Positions 49,641-58,932 of a DNA stretch of 64,000 nt are shown piece after piece. The notes below the pieces were generated by a model. It worked only from the letters and a program-made list of their open reading frames with translations. It searched no databases and was not told the DNA's origin. This DNA comes from Microbulbifer okhotskensis. GTDB taxonomy: Bacteria; Pseudomonadota; Gammaproteobacteria; Pseudomonadales; Cellvibrionaceae. The DNA is taken from contig NZ_JALBWM010000011.1 in the NCBI RefSeq assembly GCF_023895975.1, positions 1 through 64,000 of the forward strand, given 5' to 3'. The translations under genes were made by a program, and so were the position numbers. Within the stretch, counting starts at the first letter, position 1. Each line of letters begins with the position of its first letter.

Positions 49641-50253
49641 GATTGAAACCCTCTGGGCGCAACAATGCACCAAGCGGCCGCGTATACACGGCCAACAGAG
49701 CTTTCTCAGGGAAAGCCCGACGTTAAGAGTCTATCGCCGGGCGTGGGCAGCACAGTGCTGCTACTGGACCCGGCGGAGGGCTGTAACAATCATCAATCAT
49801 CCTCCGCGGTAAAGTGAGATCTGAACCCGGCCACAATGGCAGTGGGTTAAGGGAAAATTAGCATCAGTTCAGGGTTGGGGCAAGTAGCTAGCGCTGGAGG
49901 GGTAGGAAGAACTTCCCCGCCACAAAAAGTAAAGCCGGCAAAAGCCGGCCTTCAAATCTGATTACAGCGAGTACATCACCTTTCTCGACCCACAGTAACC
50001 CGATCAGTTGAGTATAGATCCAGCTAATGCTTTCGCCATCTCCCTTACTCGTGAAATATCTTCTCCTGCAGCGGTTTCTTCCCAGTGACGTTTTTATAAA
50101 GGTTTTATGACAAGCCCAGCCGCCCTGACCGTTGCTCTCCACCTCCTTGGGGAGGGAGGCTTCCACAGCGCGACTGCGATTCAATGCCACCTGAGAGAAA
50201 TGCAAAAGTCCTGTCCATCACCACAAAAGCCATAACAACAAGTGAGAAACGTC
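49641..50253. other. Intergenic region with overlapping hairpins upstream of pullulanase
   Basis: No convincing gene lies here; a minus-strand frame at 49888-50205 shows no family features. Two overlapping stems could compete: CGCCGGG/CCCGGCG (49735-49741 with 49769-49775, enclosing CAGCAC-A-GTGCTG) and GCGGAGG/CCTCCGC (49773-49779 with 49801-49807). A GCCGGC-AAAA-GCCGGC hairpin is at 49934-49949 and has a T-rich tract on the minus strand. Confidence 0.5.
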
Positions 50254-53200
50254 ATGCCAAAAGTAAGATTTGCAGGCCCAAAGCAAAGGGCCTGCCTGAT
50301 ACTGGGCGCTCTCTTCTGCTTTGCCCAGCCATCTGCCTGGGCGGCGGACACCCCAGATCCATCAAGTGTCAATATCCCCGGCAACCTGCAAAGCCAGCTG
50401 GGCTGTGATAGCGACTGGCAACCAGGTTGCGCCGCAACCCTTCTCAGTTACGACAGTGAAGATGACAAATGGCAAGGTAGCTTCTGGGTATCTGCTGGCA
50501 ATTGGGAATACAAGGCCGCCCTCAACAACAGCTGGGATGAAAACTATGGCCGGGGCGGTCAGCACGGCGGTGCCAATATTTCACTCAACCTGAATGAGGC
50601 CCATGAGATCAAATTTGTTTACGACCACGAGAGTCATTGGATCACCGATAACAGCAACAGTGTGATAGCCACCATCGCCGGCAACTTCCAGTCACTGCTG
50701 GGTTGCCTGGAAGACTGGCAACCCAGCTGTCTACGCACCTGGATGCAGGACCTCGATGGTGATGGCACCTACACCTTTGTCACCTCGGAGCTGCCCCCAG
50801 GCACCTACGAATTCAAAGTGGCCCTGCATGAAGGCTGGGACGAAAGCTACGGCAATGGTGGAGCCAATGTCAGCTTTAGCGTGGCGGCGGACAATGACGA
50901 AATCTACTTTGCCTTTGACTCCACCAGCAAGGAGGTCACCGTCAGCAGTGACGGCTTCGCCAAGGGTGATCTCAGCAGCGATAAAGCCCATTGGGTGGAT
51001 GCCAATAGTTTCGCCTGGGATATCCAGATACAAGACGGCGACAGGGTTAAACTGCATTACAGCAATAGTGCCGAATTAAAGCTGGAAGATGGCGAGGTTC
51101 ATTCTGATGGCGCCGTCGATCTCGCGCCCCTTAGCAATCTGCCCGATAGCGTCCAACAAAAATTCCCACACCTGGCCGCTTTCAGTGCCTGGCAACTGCC
51201 CGAACAAACGTCCCTAAGTAACCTGGTAACCCAGCAGCTCGCCCTCGCTGTCTACGATACCGATGGCAACTTGCTTGATGCCACCGGCGTACAGATGGCT
51301 GGCGCTCTGGACGACCGCTTTTACTACGATGGTGAACTCGGCGCCCACATTGGCAAAGATAATATCCAGATCGACCTTTGGGCCCCTACCGCGCGCTCGG
51401 TGAAGTTGCACTTGTTTTCGAATTCCGACAGCGATACCGCCGACCAGCTTGTATCCATGCAGCGCGACGAAGCTACCGGTGTTTGGCATACCAACATCGA
51501 CAAGCAGTGGGACCGCGGCTTTTACCTCTATGAAGTGGAGGTTTACTCTTATTTCAGCCGACAGATTGAAACCAATCGGGTGACCGATCCCTACTCCCTA
51601 AGCCTCTCTATCAACAGTGGCAAAAGCCAGATCGTCAATCTGGACGATCGAGATCTGAAACCGCGCGGCTGGGATCGCCTGCACAAGCCCCAGCTGGTCC
51701 AGCCGGAAGATATCAGTGTCTATGAGTTACATGTGCGCGACTTTAGTATCACAGACAACACGGTACCCGAAATGGAGCGCGGCACCTTCAAGGCGTTCAC
51801 CCGTCACCACAGCAATGGTATGCGCCACCTGCACAAATTGGCCCGAGCGGGCCTGACCCATATCCACCTATTGCCCGCATTCGACTTTGCCACGGTCAAT
51901 GAAGACCGGGATCAGCAGCAACAAACCCCAGATTTATCCATCTACGCTGCGGATAGCAGTGAGCAACAGGCCCTGGTGGATGCCGTGCGCGACAGCGATG
52001 GCTTTAATTGGGGCTACGATCCGCTGCACTACACCGTCCCCGAAGGCAGTTACAGCACCGCCCCGGATGGCGCTGCACGTATCCGCGAGTTCCGCCAGAT
52101 GGTACAGGGGCTTTCACACTCCGGACTGCGACTGGTGATGGATGTGGTGTACAACCACACCAGCTCGTATGGTCAGTATCAGAACTCTGTACTCGATAAA
52201 ATCGTCCCCGGCTATTACCAACGCCGCAGCGTGGAGGGCGATGTTGAGATGAGCAGCTGCTGCGCCAATACCGCCAGCGAGCACGCCATGATGGAAAAGC
52301 TGATGATCGATTCACTGGTCACCTGGGCCCAGGCCTACAAGGTGGACAGCTTTCGCTTCGATTTGATGGGGCATCACAGCCTGGACAATATCCTCAAGGC
52401 CCAGGCGGCTCTGCAGTCGCTGACCTCTGAAGGCGATGGTGTCGATGGCAGCGCCATCTACCTGTACGGCGAGGGCTGGAACTTCGGCGAAGTAGCCAAC
52501 GATGCCCGCTTCGTTCAGGCCCGACAGACCAATATGGCCGGCAGCGGCGTGGGTACCTTTAACGATCGGCTGCGTGACTCAGTGCGCGGTGGCAATCCCT
52601 TCGGCGGCTTTGAGGAGCAAGGTTTCGGCACCGGGTTGTTCACCGACAGCAACGGCAAATTCGAGGGTGAAGACGAGCGCGCCACGCTGCTGACCCTGGC
52701 GGATAAAGTTCGTGTTTCCCTAGCCGGCAACCTGGCGAATTACCCTTTCGAGGATGCCAGTGGCAATATCATCACCGGCAGCGAGCTGGTCTACAACGGC
52801 CAGCCCACCGGCTACACCGCCGACCCACAGGAATCCATTAATTATATCGCCGCCCACGACAACGAGACGCTGTTTGACGGGGTCCAGATCAAAGCCAGCG
52901 ACAACGCCAGCCTGCGCGAGCGCGTTCGTATGCAAGCCTTCAGTAATTCGCTGGTGCTCTTGGGCCAGGGAGTGCCCTTTATCCATGCAGGGCAGGATTT
53001 CCTACGATCCAAATCGATGGATCGCGACAGCTACAATTCCGGTGACTGGTTTAACGCCCTCGACTTCAGCCTCGCTAGCGATAACTGGGCCGCAGGCCTG
53101 CCAGTCGCCGATAAAAATGAAGACAGCTGGTCGCTGATGCAGCCATTGCTGGCAAACCCGGATCTGGCTCCCAAGCGTCGCCATCGCCAGTGGAGCGCCG

Positions 53201-53580
53201 CGCTCTTACGCGAACAGCTGTCAATACGCAACAGCTCGCGGCTATTCCGATTGCCCAGTGAAGAGTTGGTAAAAGCGCATCTCAACTTCCTCAACACGGG
53301 CCCCGAACAAGTGCCGGGGTTGATTGTGATGGAGCTATCCGATCTACAGGGCAGCGTCGATCCGCGCTTCGAACGTATTGTCGTGCTGTTTAATAGCGAT
53401 GATGAAATGGTGGAATTTACCAGTGAAAGCCTGCGCGGCGAACACTTGCACAAACACCCACGTCACCGCCGCTCTATCGACCCGCGCCTGTATCAGGTGA
53501 AGTTTGATCGGGGCAGCGGCAGCTTTACCCTACCCGGCCGCACCACCGCAGTGTTTGTACAGCCCCGTCACAGGCATTAA
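50254..53580 (+). CDS. Secreted pullulanase-type alpha-1,6-glucosidase (GH13)
   Basis: The 1108-residue protein has a signal peptide ending near AWA (about 30). Two tandem X25-like domains follow (about 38-132 and 136-230, each with LGC, DWQP and GWDE/SWDE motifs), then a pullulanase N-domain, a CBM48-like domain (about 355-440) and a GH13 catalytic barrel. The family motif NWGYDPLHY is present. By alignment to the GH13 pattern the catalytic residues are Asp703 (FRFDLMG), Glu740 (YGEGW) and Asp869 (AAHDNE). It cleaves alpha-1,6 branches of pullulan, starch or glycogen outside the cytoplasm. The ATG at 50254 is preferred for the signal peptide; a GTG lies 12 bases upstream. Confidence 0.93.
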   Translation: MPKVRFAGPKQRACLILGALFCFAQPSAWAADTPDPSSVNIPGNLQSQLGCDSDWQPGCAATLLSYDSEDDKWQGSFWVSAGNWEYKAALNNSWDENYGRGGQHGGANISLNLNEAHEIKFVYDHESHWITDNSNSVIATIAGNFQSLLGCLEDWQPSCLRTWMQDLDGDGTYTFVTSELPPGTYEFKVALHEGWDESYGNGGANVSFSVAADNDEIYFAFDSTSKEVTVSSDGFAKGDLSSDKAHWVDANSFAWDIQIQDGDRVKLHYSNSAELKLEDGEVHSDGAVDLAPLSNLPDSVQQKFPHLAAFSAWQLPEQTSLSNLVTQQLALAVYDTDGNLLDATGVQMAGALDDRFYYDGELGAHIGKDNIQIDLWAPTARSVKLHLFSNSDSDTADQLVSMQRDEATGVWHTNIDKQWDRGFYLYEVEVYSYFSRQIETNRVTDPYSLSLSINSGKSQIVNLDDRDLKPRGWDRLHKPQLVQPEDISVYELHVRDFSITDNTVPEMERGTFKAFTRHHSNGMRHLHKLARAGLTHIHLLPAFDFATVNEDRDQQQQTPDLSIYAADSSEQQALVDAVRDSDGFNWGYDPLHYTVPEGSYSTAPDGAARIREFRQMVQGLSHSGLRLVMDVVYNHTSSYGQYQNSVLDKIVPGYYQRRSVEGDVEMSSCCANTASEHAMMEKLMIDSLVTWAQAYKVDSFRFDLMGHHSLDNILKAQAALQSLTSEGDGVDGSAIYLYGEGWNFGEVANDARFVQARQTNMAGSGVGTFNDRLRDSVRGGNPFGGFEEQGFGTGLFTDSNGKFEGEDERATLLTLADKVRVSLAGNLANYPFEDASGNIITGSELVYNGQPTGYTADPQESINYIAAHDNETLFDGVQIKASDNASLRERVRMQAFSNSLVLLGQGVPFIHAGQDFLRSKSMDRDSYNSGDWFNALDFSLASDNWAAGLPVADKNEDSWSLMQPLLANPDLAPKRRHRQWSAALLREQLSIRNSSRLFRLPSEELVKAHLNFLNTGPEQVPGLIVMELSDLQGSVDPRFERIVVLFNSDDEMVEFTSESLRGEHLHKHPRHRRSIDPRLYQVKFDRGSGSFTLPGRTTAVFVQPRHRH

Positions 53581-53592
53581 TTTTCAGAAAAT

Positions 53593-53620
53593 AAAAAGGC
53601 CGGAAAATTCCGGTCTTTTT
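53593..53620 (+). terminator. Intrinsic terminator after pullulanase
   Basis: A 13-bp stem (53593-53605 with 53608-53620, one G-T pair) with a minimal 2-nt loop ends in five T residues, 12 bases after the stop. Confidence 0.85.
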
Positions 53621-53805
53621 AATATGCATTTCACAATAAAATTAATCTCTAATCCAACCTCAGTGAATTGTCATATCCACTTATTGCTTTAACGTGTATT
53701 GCAATAACAAATAGCTACCTAAGTTATTAAACCATTCCTCCTCGCTGCCATTTCAACCTTTTTTATCTCCGCCAATATACTGGTGGAAATCACAGTTATG
53801 CACGG

Positions 53806-54110
53806 CAGAGTGTCATTATCGAAGACGGTAAAATCAGCGCTTTCAGACTCGCGGATTTGAGCCGGGGTAATACTGAAGTCATTGATCTTCAGAATAGCCC
53901 CGAAATACCGTACTTAATGGATATGCACATTCACCTAGAAGGTGAGCTGTGGCCAAAAAGCGATTCCGAAGCCCCGAAGATGTCCATGCCACTGATCCAG
54001 ATACGATGGCCCTTACGACTGCCGCCGAGCAACCCGCTATGCGATCAAATACGGCGCTGACTTTATCAATGCTGCACCCTCTGTGAAACCCACTCCTTAC
54101 TTTCGCATCC
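53806..54110 (+). pseudogene. Decayed amidohydrolase remnant
   Basis: Three short pieces of an M38/amidohydrolase-type protein can be read in different frames. The first (from 53806) has QSVIIEDGKISAF and the metal-binding MDMHIHLEGELWPKSD. The second, shifted from about 53976, has ATDPDTMALTTAAEQ. The third (from about 54035) has RYAIKYGADFINAA. In intact relatives these are separated by many residues, so at least two frameshifts and deletions are present and most of the catalytic domain is missing. There is no start codon with a ribosome binding site. The parent was probably a prolidase-like or imidazolonepropionase-like enzyme. Confidence 0.75.
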
Positions 54111-54394
54111 GTAGCAGGCCAATAAGCCCAAATAAATATTCATCAAAGAGTAATAATATATTCTTACCTTAAAATGGCGCCCCGCTCCTTACCTCACCAC
54201 ACCTCATCTGAAGATTCAACTTTATAATTAACCTCCGATATAAAATGAGAGCTGCCATACAACAATAAACAACAGGCAGAAACCCATAAAGGTCCCCACT
54301 CGGGGCCTGCTCAAATAAAACCAAACAACCCAAGTGGGTACCTAAGCGAAGTAGCCAATAAATATTAAGCAGCATAAACAGGCAGGGAGCAGAT
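54111..54394. other. Intergenic region before the M35-type peptidase gene
   Basis: An AT-rich stretch. A 68-codon minus-strand frame (54169-54375) could encode two hydrophobic helices but lacks a ribosome binding site. Otherwise I see nothing definite. Confidence 0.4.
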
Positions 54395-55069
54395 ATGGAA
54401 ACTTACACCGGATTTACCGACAAACAGCGCGAGGCTACCGCAAGGGACTGCTTCAGGCGCACAGCCAGCTGTATTTCATTGGCAGAGAAAGGCATGTCGA
54501 ACCGGGACGACAAGACAAAAACACTATTTAAAAAATGGTTTGGTATCGCCTCCAAAGAGGAGATGGAGGAGGTTTCAGCAAAGATTTATCGTATGAATTT
54601 TTATATCAACAACCTTCCCATTACCCTCAACGATGCTCACGCTACTCTGGGTTCCAATACCAACGCGATGGCAACACACGTTACCAGTATCGGCAAAAGC
54701 AGCTACAAACAAAGAAAAGACCACAGCAGTATAAACGGCGTTAAGATTGATCTGACAGACAGATTTTTTAATTCACTAAAACGCATTCAAAGCAATTGCC
54801 AAACACAAATTGAAACGCTTGTACATGAACTGTCACACTTGGCAGCTGGCACAAAAGATGCTCCCAACGGCTCTTGCTATGGGCGCGTCAACGCTTTAGC
54901 CCTGGCAAGTGGTAACGATACCCAAAGAGCTTTTGCAAGAAATAATGCTGAGAATTATGGCTTTTTTGTTATCGCTGTCGGCGGTGAAATACCAGTACAC
55001 TCTCAGAAAGCGCCAATTGGCAGCGGGCGCAAATGGGCCGTCGTGGAACCGTCCAAACTAGTGCGCTAG
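54395..55069 (+). CDS. M35-like (aspzincin, lysine-specific) metallopeptidase domain protein
   Basis: The 224-residue protein has the aspzincin signature: His144-Glu145-x-x-His148 in VHELSHLAAGTKD, with the third zinc ligand Asp155 in GTKD and the expected Tyr162-Gly. A NAENYGFF helix follows. No signal peptide or membrane segment is visible. GGGAG lies 6 nt before the ATG. M35 enzymes are usually secreted endopeptidases, whereas stand-alone, leaderless ones in Proteobacteria may be effectors or toxins, which is an inference here. The region is more AT-rich than the flanking core genes and is bordered by a pseudogene, which suggests acquired DNA. Confidence 0.8.
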   Translation: METYTGFTDKQREATARDCFRRTASCISLAEKGMSNRDDKTKTLFKKWFGIASKEEMEEVSAKIYRMNFYINNLPITLNDAHATLGSNTNAMATHVTSIGKSSYKQRKDHSSINGVKIDLTDRFFNSLKRIQSNCQTQIETLVHELSHLAAGTKDAPNGSCYGRVNALALASGNDTQRAFARNNAENYGFFVIAVGGEIPVHSQKAPIGSGRKWAVVEPSKLVR

Positions 55070-55105
55070 TAGATTGCGCCGAGCACTGCGCAATCTACTA
55101 GCGCA
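55062..55105. terminator. Long perfect hairpin overlapping the M35-type gene stop codon
   Basis: An 18-bp perfect stem (55062-55079 with 55088-55105) and an 8-nt loop overlap the stop codon. There is no T tract on either side. It lies between convergent genes and may protect or stop both transcripts. Confidence 0.6.
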
Positions 55106-55119
55106 GTGCCAGCAATACC

Positions 55120-55737
55120 CTAACCGGCCTCGCCACTCTCTTCGTCACCATTTTCAAACAAGTGGCCAAGCTTGCCTTTTTTAGTGGATAGATATTTGGC
55201 ATTGTGCGGGTTGCGCCCGGACTGATGCGGCAAACGCTCAGAAACTTCGATGCCCAAATCCTGCAGTGCTTTCACTTTGCGCGGGTTATTGGTCATCAGT
55301 CGAATAGAGTGGATACCCAAGTGCTCGATCATCGACGTGAGAATGGAGTAATCACGCATATCGGCACCAAAGCCGAGCTGCTCATTGGCCTCCACGGTAT
55401 CCGCACCGCGATCCTGTAAATGGTAAGCGCGAATCTTATTCAGCAGGCCGATGCCACGGCCTTCCTGGCGCAGGTAAAAAATCGCACCGCGTCCCTCCAT
55501 CGCAATGCGATGCATCGCATGCTGTAACTGAGCACCGCAATCACAGCGCAAAGAAAAAAGGGCATCCCCTGTCAGACACTCAGAATGAATCCGGGCCAGC
55601 AGGGGCTCTTCGGTATCGAAGTCACCCATGGTTAGCACCACGTGCTCCTTACCGGTTTCAACTTCCTCGAAACCGTGCATCTCAAACATGCCCCAGGAAG
55701 TGGGCAATTTCGAGGATTCCACATAACGAATGGTCAA
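55120..55737 (-). CDS. ribA: GTP cyclohydrolase II
   Basis: The 205-residue enzyme opens GTP to 2,5-diamino-6-ribosylamino-pyrimidinone phosphate, the first step of riboflavin synthesis. The zinc cysteines are in [20 protein letters not shown], and the catalytic RQEGRGIGL motif is present. The length matches the E. coli RibA class. The fused RibBA upstream in the cluster lacks these cysteines in its second domain, so this protein is likely the sole active GTP cyclohydrolase here. It ends the minus-strand cluster, and the hairpin at 55062-55105 lies just beyond. Confidence 0.96.
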   Translation of the reverse strand: MTIRYVESSKLPTSWGMFEMHGFEEVETGKEHVVLTMGDFDTEEPLLARIHSECLTGDALFSLRCDCGAQLQHAMHRIAMEGRGAIFYLRQEGRGIGLLNKIRAYHLQDRGADTVEANEQLGFGADMRDYSILTSMIEHLGIHSIRLMTNNPRKVKALQDLGIEVSERLPHQSGRNPHNAKYLSTKKGKLGHLFENGDEESGEAG

Positions 55738-55754
55738 CTTAATACCTCTTAAAA

Positions 55755-56390
55755 TCAGTGTCGGGCGCGCAATAACAGCACGCCCTGCTGCTGTTCCATA
55801 TCAACTCGACTGAGAAAACTATTGCCCAGGAGCACTACACTGGGAAAGTCATCGGCGTGTACAGTTGCATCGACATTGTGAAGTTTGATTCCGCCAATGG
55901 TGACACTGTTCAGATTCAATCGGTAAGCTCTGGTAATCCCGTTTGCGGTGGAAACCCTGATTTCTTCTGCAGTATTCAGGTTTAGACCCAGGCGACGGGC
56001 GGTGGGATAGTTAAACGCAATACTGGTAGCCCCGGTATCCACCATCATAGGGACTCGCAGGCCATTAACCCAGGCATCCGTCATATAGTGACCACGACTG
56101 TCTGCGGCAAGGCGTACTTCCGCCCGTGCAGCCTGGGCAAAACTGGCCGCTATAGGAGCTTCCAGGGTCAGCTTCTGCTCACGCCCCTCAATACTGACCC
56201 GAGCGTATCGGGTTGTCGCCTCAAGGAGAGTGATGCCCTCGGGGGATTTTTGTCCTGCCTTGAGAATTCGCTGTCGGCCATCGACCTCCAGCAAGGCGCT
56301 ATCGCCAAACAAACCTTTTAATTGCACTTGTTGAGCTTGAGCACCCAGAGCCAATAAAAAACTAAAGACAACTACATAAAAACTTCGCAT
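55755..56390 (-). CDS. Exported retropepsin-like aspartic protease (clan AA)
   Basis: The 211-residue protein has a signal peptide (ending AQA, about 19). A short N-terminal domain is followed by a single retropepsin-like lobe (about 95-205) with the [10 protein letters not shown] active site and the hydrophobic-hydrophobic-G motif [12 protein letters not shown]. Such one-lobed clan AA proteins, of the TIGR02281 type, act as dimers and are common in Proteobacteria. Their targets are unknown. It sits between ribA and pgpA with short gaps (17 bases each side), so it is probably part of the same transcript. Confidence 0.85.
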   Translation of the reverse strand: MRSFYVVVFSFLLALGAQAQQVQLKGLFGDSALLEVDGRQRILKAGQKSPEGITLLEATTRYARVSIEGREQKLTLEAPIAASFAQAARAEVRLAADSRGHYMTDAWVNGLRVPMMVDTGATSIAFNYPTARRLGLNLNTAEEIRVSTANGITRAYRLNLNSVTIGGIKLHNVDATVHADDFPSVVLLGNSFLSRVDMEQQQGVLLLRARH

Positions 56391-56407
56391 TGACCTTCCC
56401 TATCAAG

Positions 56408-56896
56408 CTAAGCGCCGATTAGCCATGCGGTTAATTGCAGCAACAGCGACGCGTAAACAGCAGCCAGTATATCGTCGAGCATAATTCCAACGCCACCTTG
56501 TACACGTCGGTCGACCCAGCCGATTGGGGGTGGCTTGGCAATATCAAACAACCGGAAAAGTACAAAACCGTAAAGTGCCCAGGCCCAACCGGCAGGCGCC
56601 ATAAACATAGTGAGCCAATAGCCCACCATCTCATCCCAAACGATTCCGCCATGATCGTGGACCCCCATTTTCTTTGCCGCAGAACCACACAAGTAGCAGC
56701 CTACCACGCCGGTAATAAACACGATGCCCAAATACCAGAAAGGCGACAAATCCTGCATCAACCACCAAAAAGGAATGGCTGCAAGGGTGCCAAACGTGCC
56801 CGGTGCCTTGGGTGCCAGCCCGGAACCGAAGCCGAAAGCCAGCAACAGGGTGGGATCGCGCAAGAGCTGAGAAAATGTCGGGTTGATGTTGCTCAT
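56408..56896 (-). CDS. pgpA: Phosphatidylglycerophosphatase A
   Basis: The 162-residue inner-membrane phosphatase has the PgpA signatures: GFGSGLAPKAPGTFGTL, a HDHGGIVWDEMVGYW segment with the conserved acidic residues, and FRLFDIAKPPPIGW. It dephosphorylates phosphatidylglycerophosphate to make phosphatidylglycerol. I use the ATG at 56896; an in-frame TTG is three codons upstream. It follows thiL by 36 bases, as in Pseudomonas. Confidence 0.93.
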   Translation of the reverse strand: MSNINPTFSQLLRDPTLLLAFGFGSGLAPKAPGTFGTLAAIPFWWLMQDLSPFWYLGIVFITGVVGCYLCGSAAKKMGVHDHGGIVWDEMVGYWLTMFMAPAGWAWALYGFVLFRLFDIAKPPPIGWVDRRVQGGVGIMLDDILAAVYASLLLQLTAWLIGA

Positions 56897-56932
56897 TCTA
56901 TTCAAATCTCACAAGGGCGCTGTGACTCAGGG

Positions 56933-57880
56933 TTAAAAGTGCCGGTAGCCCGGCGACGGAGCCACCCAGGGACGCCCTCGATAGGAACAGCGCACCTGTG
57001 GCTCCCCCTGTACGAGTCGCCCGATAGGCACAGCAGCCAGATCCAGTTGATTGATTTGCCCGGCGGCTGCTTCGGGCACGGTAAAGCAAAGCTGGTAGTC
57101 ATCGCCTCCGCACGCCGCCAGTTCAATCGCATTGTCTGCGGCCAGCTGGTGCACTAAAGGCGCTATCGGTAAAGCATCCAGGTTAACCTCCGCCGCAACA
57201 CCACTGGCCTCACAAATATGGATGAGATCACCGAGTAATCCGTCGGATATATCCAGCGCACTGGTGGCAAATTTGCCAATCGCAGTAGCAGTCGTTAATT
57301 GCGGTTCGGGGAAATAGTAAACCTGCTCAGCCTCGCGGCGAATAGCCTCGCTCACTTCTCGCTCAGCCAAAACAACAGGCAGAGCTGCTGCAGCCGCACC
57401 CAGCGGGCCACTGACATAAATACTGTCGCCGGGGGATGCACCATCGCGTCGCAAAGGTTTTTGTGTGTGGCCGATCACTTGGATTGTGATCGAAAGAGGC
57501 CCTGCCGTGGTGTCGCCCCCCACCAGAGAAATGCCGAATTGCCCCGCAGTTTCAAGTAGACCTGCCGCAAATTTTTTCAACCAGACGGCATCGCTGCTCG
57601 GCAAGGTCAGGGCCAGGGTAAACCAGAGAGGGGAAGCGTTCATCGCGGCCAAATCACTGATATTCACGCGGAGCGCACGGCTGGCAATCATGGCTGGATC
57701 GGCATCTGCGGGAAAATGGCGACCCGCAACCAGGGTGTCCATTGAGGTGGCCAGCTGTCCACTGGGCGGTGCCTGCAGCAGAGCACAGTCATCGCCAATG
57801 CCAAGGGCTACGCCTTCACCCTGCGGCGCGCGGGCGAAGTAGTTACGGATAATCTCAAACTCCCCCAGCGCTTTGGACAT
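56933..57880 (-). CDS. thiL: Thiamine-monophosphate kinase
   Basis: The 315-residue PurM-like kinase has the GIGDDCALL motif near residue 27, with a SMDTLVAGRHF and DLAAMNASP core typical of ThiL. The late DISDGLLGDL motif is also present. It phosphorylates thiamine monophosphate to the active diphosphate, the cofactor of Dxs encoded in this window. It starts 9 bases after the nusB stop. Confidence 0.94.
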   Translation of the reverse strand: MSKALGEFEIIRNYFARAPQGEGVALGIGDDCALLQAPPSGQLATSMDTLVAGRHFPADADPAMIASRALRVNISDLAAMNASPLWFTLALTLPSSDAVWLKKFAAGLLETAGQFGISLVGGDTTAGPLSITIQVIGHTQKPLRRDGASPGDSIYVSGPLGAAAAALPVVLAEREVSEAIRREAEQVYYFPEPQLTTATAIGKFATSALDISDGLLGDLIHICEASGVAAEVNLDALPIAPLVHQLAADNAIELAACGGDDYQLCFTVPEAAAGQINQLDLAAVPIGRLVQGEPQVRCSYRGRPWVAPSPGYRHF

Positions 57881-57889
57881 ATCTTCGAT

Positions 57890-58333
57890 TCAGCCTTTCT
57901 TGTCTGCGGCTACCTCTGCTGAGCGCAGATCCGCAGCGGTCTTATCCAGGATGCCATTGATAAACTTAAAAGCATCGGTGGGGCCAAATTTTTTCGCCAG
58001 TGCCACCGCTTCATTAATTACGACTTTATAGGGCACATCGACACGGCTTTTCAACTCGTAGGTAGCCATACGCAACAGCGCGCGGGATACCGGGTCCAGG
58101 TCTTCCACCTTGCGGTCCAAGTGCGAACGATAAGCACCTTCCACTTCGTCGAGGTTTTTGGCCACACCGTGGAAAATATCGCGAAAATAGGCGACATCGG
58201 TTTTGCTCATATCGTTGTCGGCGTGAAACTCTGCTTCAATCGAATTGAGGCTGGCCCCAGCCATTTGCCATTGGTAGAGGGCCTGCATGGCGTAGTGACG
58301 CGCCTTGCGGCGGGTGGATGCAGTTACGGTCAT
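57890..58333 (-). CDS. nusB: Transcription antitermination factor NusB
   Basis: The 147-residue all-helical RNA-binding protein has the ARHYAMQALYQWQMAG start and the YKVVINEAVALAKKFG segment of NusB. With NusE/S10 it binds boxA RNA for rRNA antitermination. I place the start at ATG 58333, where GGA lies 8 nt upstream; the open frame runs upstream for 21 more codons. It follows ribH, a conserved arrangement. Confidence 0.94.
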   Translation of the reverse strand: MTVTASTRRKARHYAMQALYQWQMAGASLNSIEAEFHADNDMSKTDVAYFRDIFHGVAKNLDEVEGAYRSHLDRKVEDLDPVSRALLRMATYELKSRVDVPYKVVINEAVALAKKFGPTDAFKFINGILDKTAADLRSAEVAADKKG

Positions 58334-58396
58334 TGTCTTTTCCGGTAGATACTTCACAGAATGGGCAGCGCCGACCCTCGGCCAGCGCGCGGGCAA

Positions 58397-58867
58397 TTAA
58401 ATTTTGCCGAGCAGGGAAACCATTTCCAGTGCGGTTTCAGCAGCTTCACAACCCTTGTTGCCAGCCTTGGTGCCAGAGCGCTCGATCGCTTGCTCAATGG
58501 AATCCACTGTGAGCACGCCAAACGTAACGGGGATACCCGTATTGAGAGACACCTGGGCCAAACCTTTCGTGCACTCGCCAGCGACATATTCAAAATGCGG
58601 GGTGCCACCACGAATGACCGCACCCAGAGCAATAATGGCATCGAACTTCTTGCTTTCAGCCAACTTCTGCGCAGCCAGTGGAAATTCGAATGCACCCGGT
58701 GCGTAGTAGATGGTGATGTCTTCATCTTTGATACCCTTGCGACGCAAGGTGTCGAGCGCACCGTCTTTCAGGCTCTCAACCACAAAACTGTTCCAGCGGC
58801 TCACCAACAGTGCGTATTTGCCAGTACTGCCGACGAAGTCCCCTTCGATCACTTGAATAGTGCTCAT
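58397..58867 (-). CDS. ribH: 6,7-dimethyl-8-ribityllumazine synthase
   Basis: The 156-residue enzyme has the lumazine synthase signatures: [12 protein letters not shown], the [10 protein letters not shown] substrate loop and [14 protein letters not shown]. It assembles into a capsid-like shell and makes lumazine, the substrate of riboflavin synthase. I use the ATG at 58867; a TTG lies three codons earlier. It is flanked by ribBA and nusB on the same strand. Confidence 0.95.
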   Translation of the reverse strand: MSTIQVIEGDFVGSTGKYALLVSRWNSFVVESLKDGALDTLRRKGIKDEDITIYYAPGAFEFPLAAQKLAESKKFDAIIALGAVIRGGTPHFEYVAGECTKGLAQVSLNTGIPVTFGVLTVDSIEQAIERSGTKAGNKGCEAAETALEMVSLLGKI

Positions 58868-58932
58868 AATTTTCAATCCGTATTTCTTTTGCGCCCCCCG
58901 GTAACCGAACCGAACTGGAGAGGCTTGTACTG

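Noticed and set aside
49888-50205. 105-codon minus-strand frame upstream of pullulanase
   Set aside because: No recognisable domain, and a hairpin with a minus-strand T-rich tract lies inside it; more likely chance.
54169-54375. 68-codon minus-strand frame with two hydrophobic stretches
   Set aside because: It starts with ATG but has no ribosome binding site; hydrophobicity is expected from AT-rich non-coding DNA.
56435-57157. 240-codon plus-strand frame opposite pgpA and thiL
   Set aside because: Antisense shadow of two well-supported genes with no domain features of its own.
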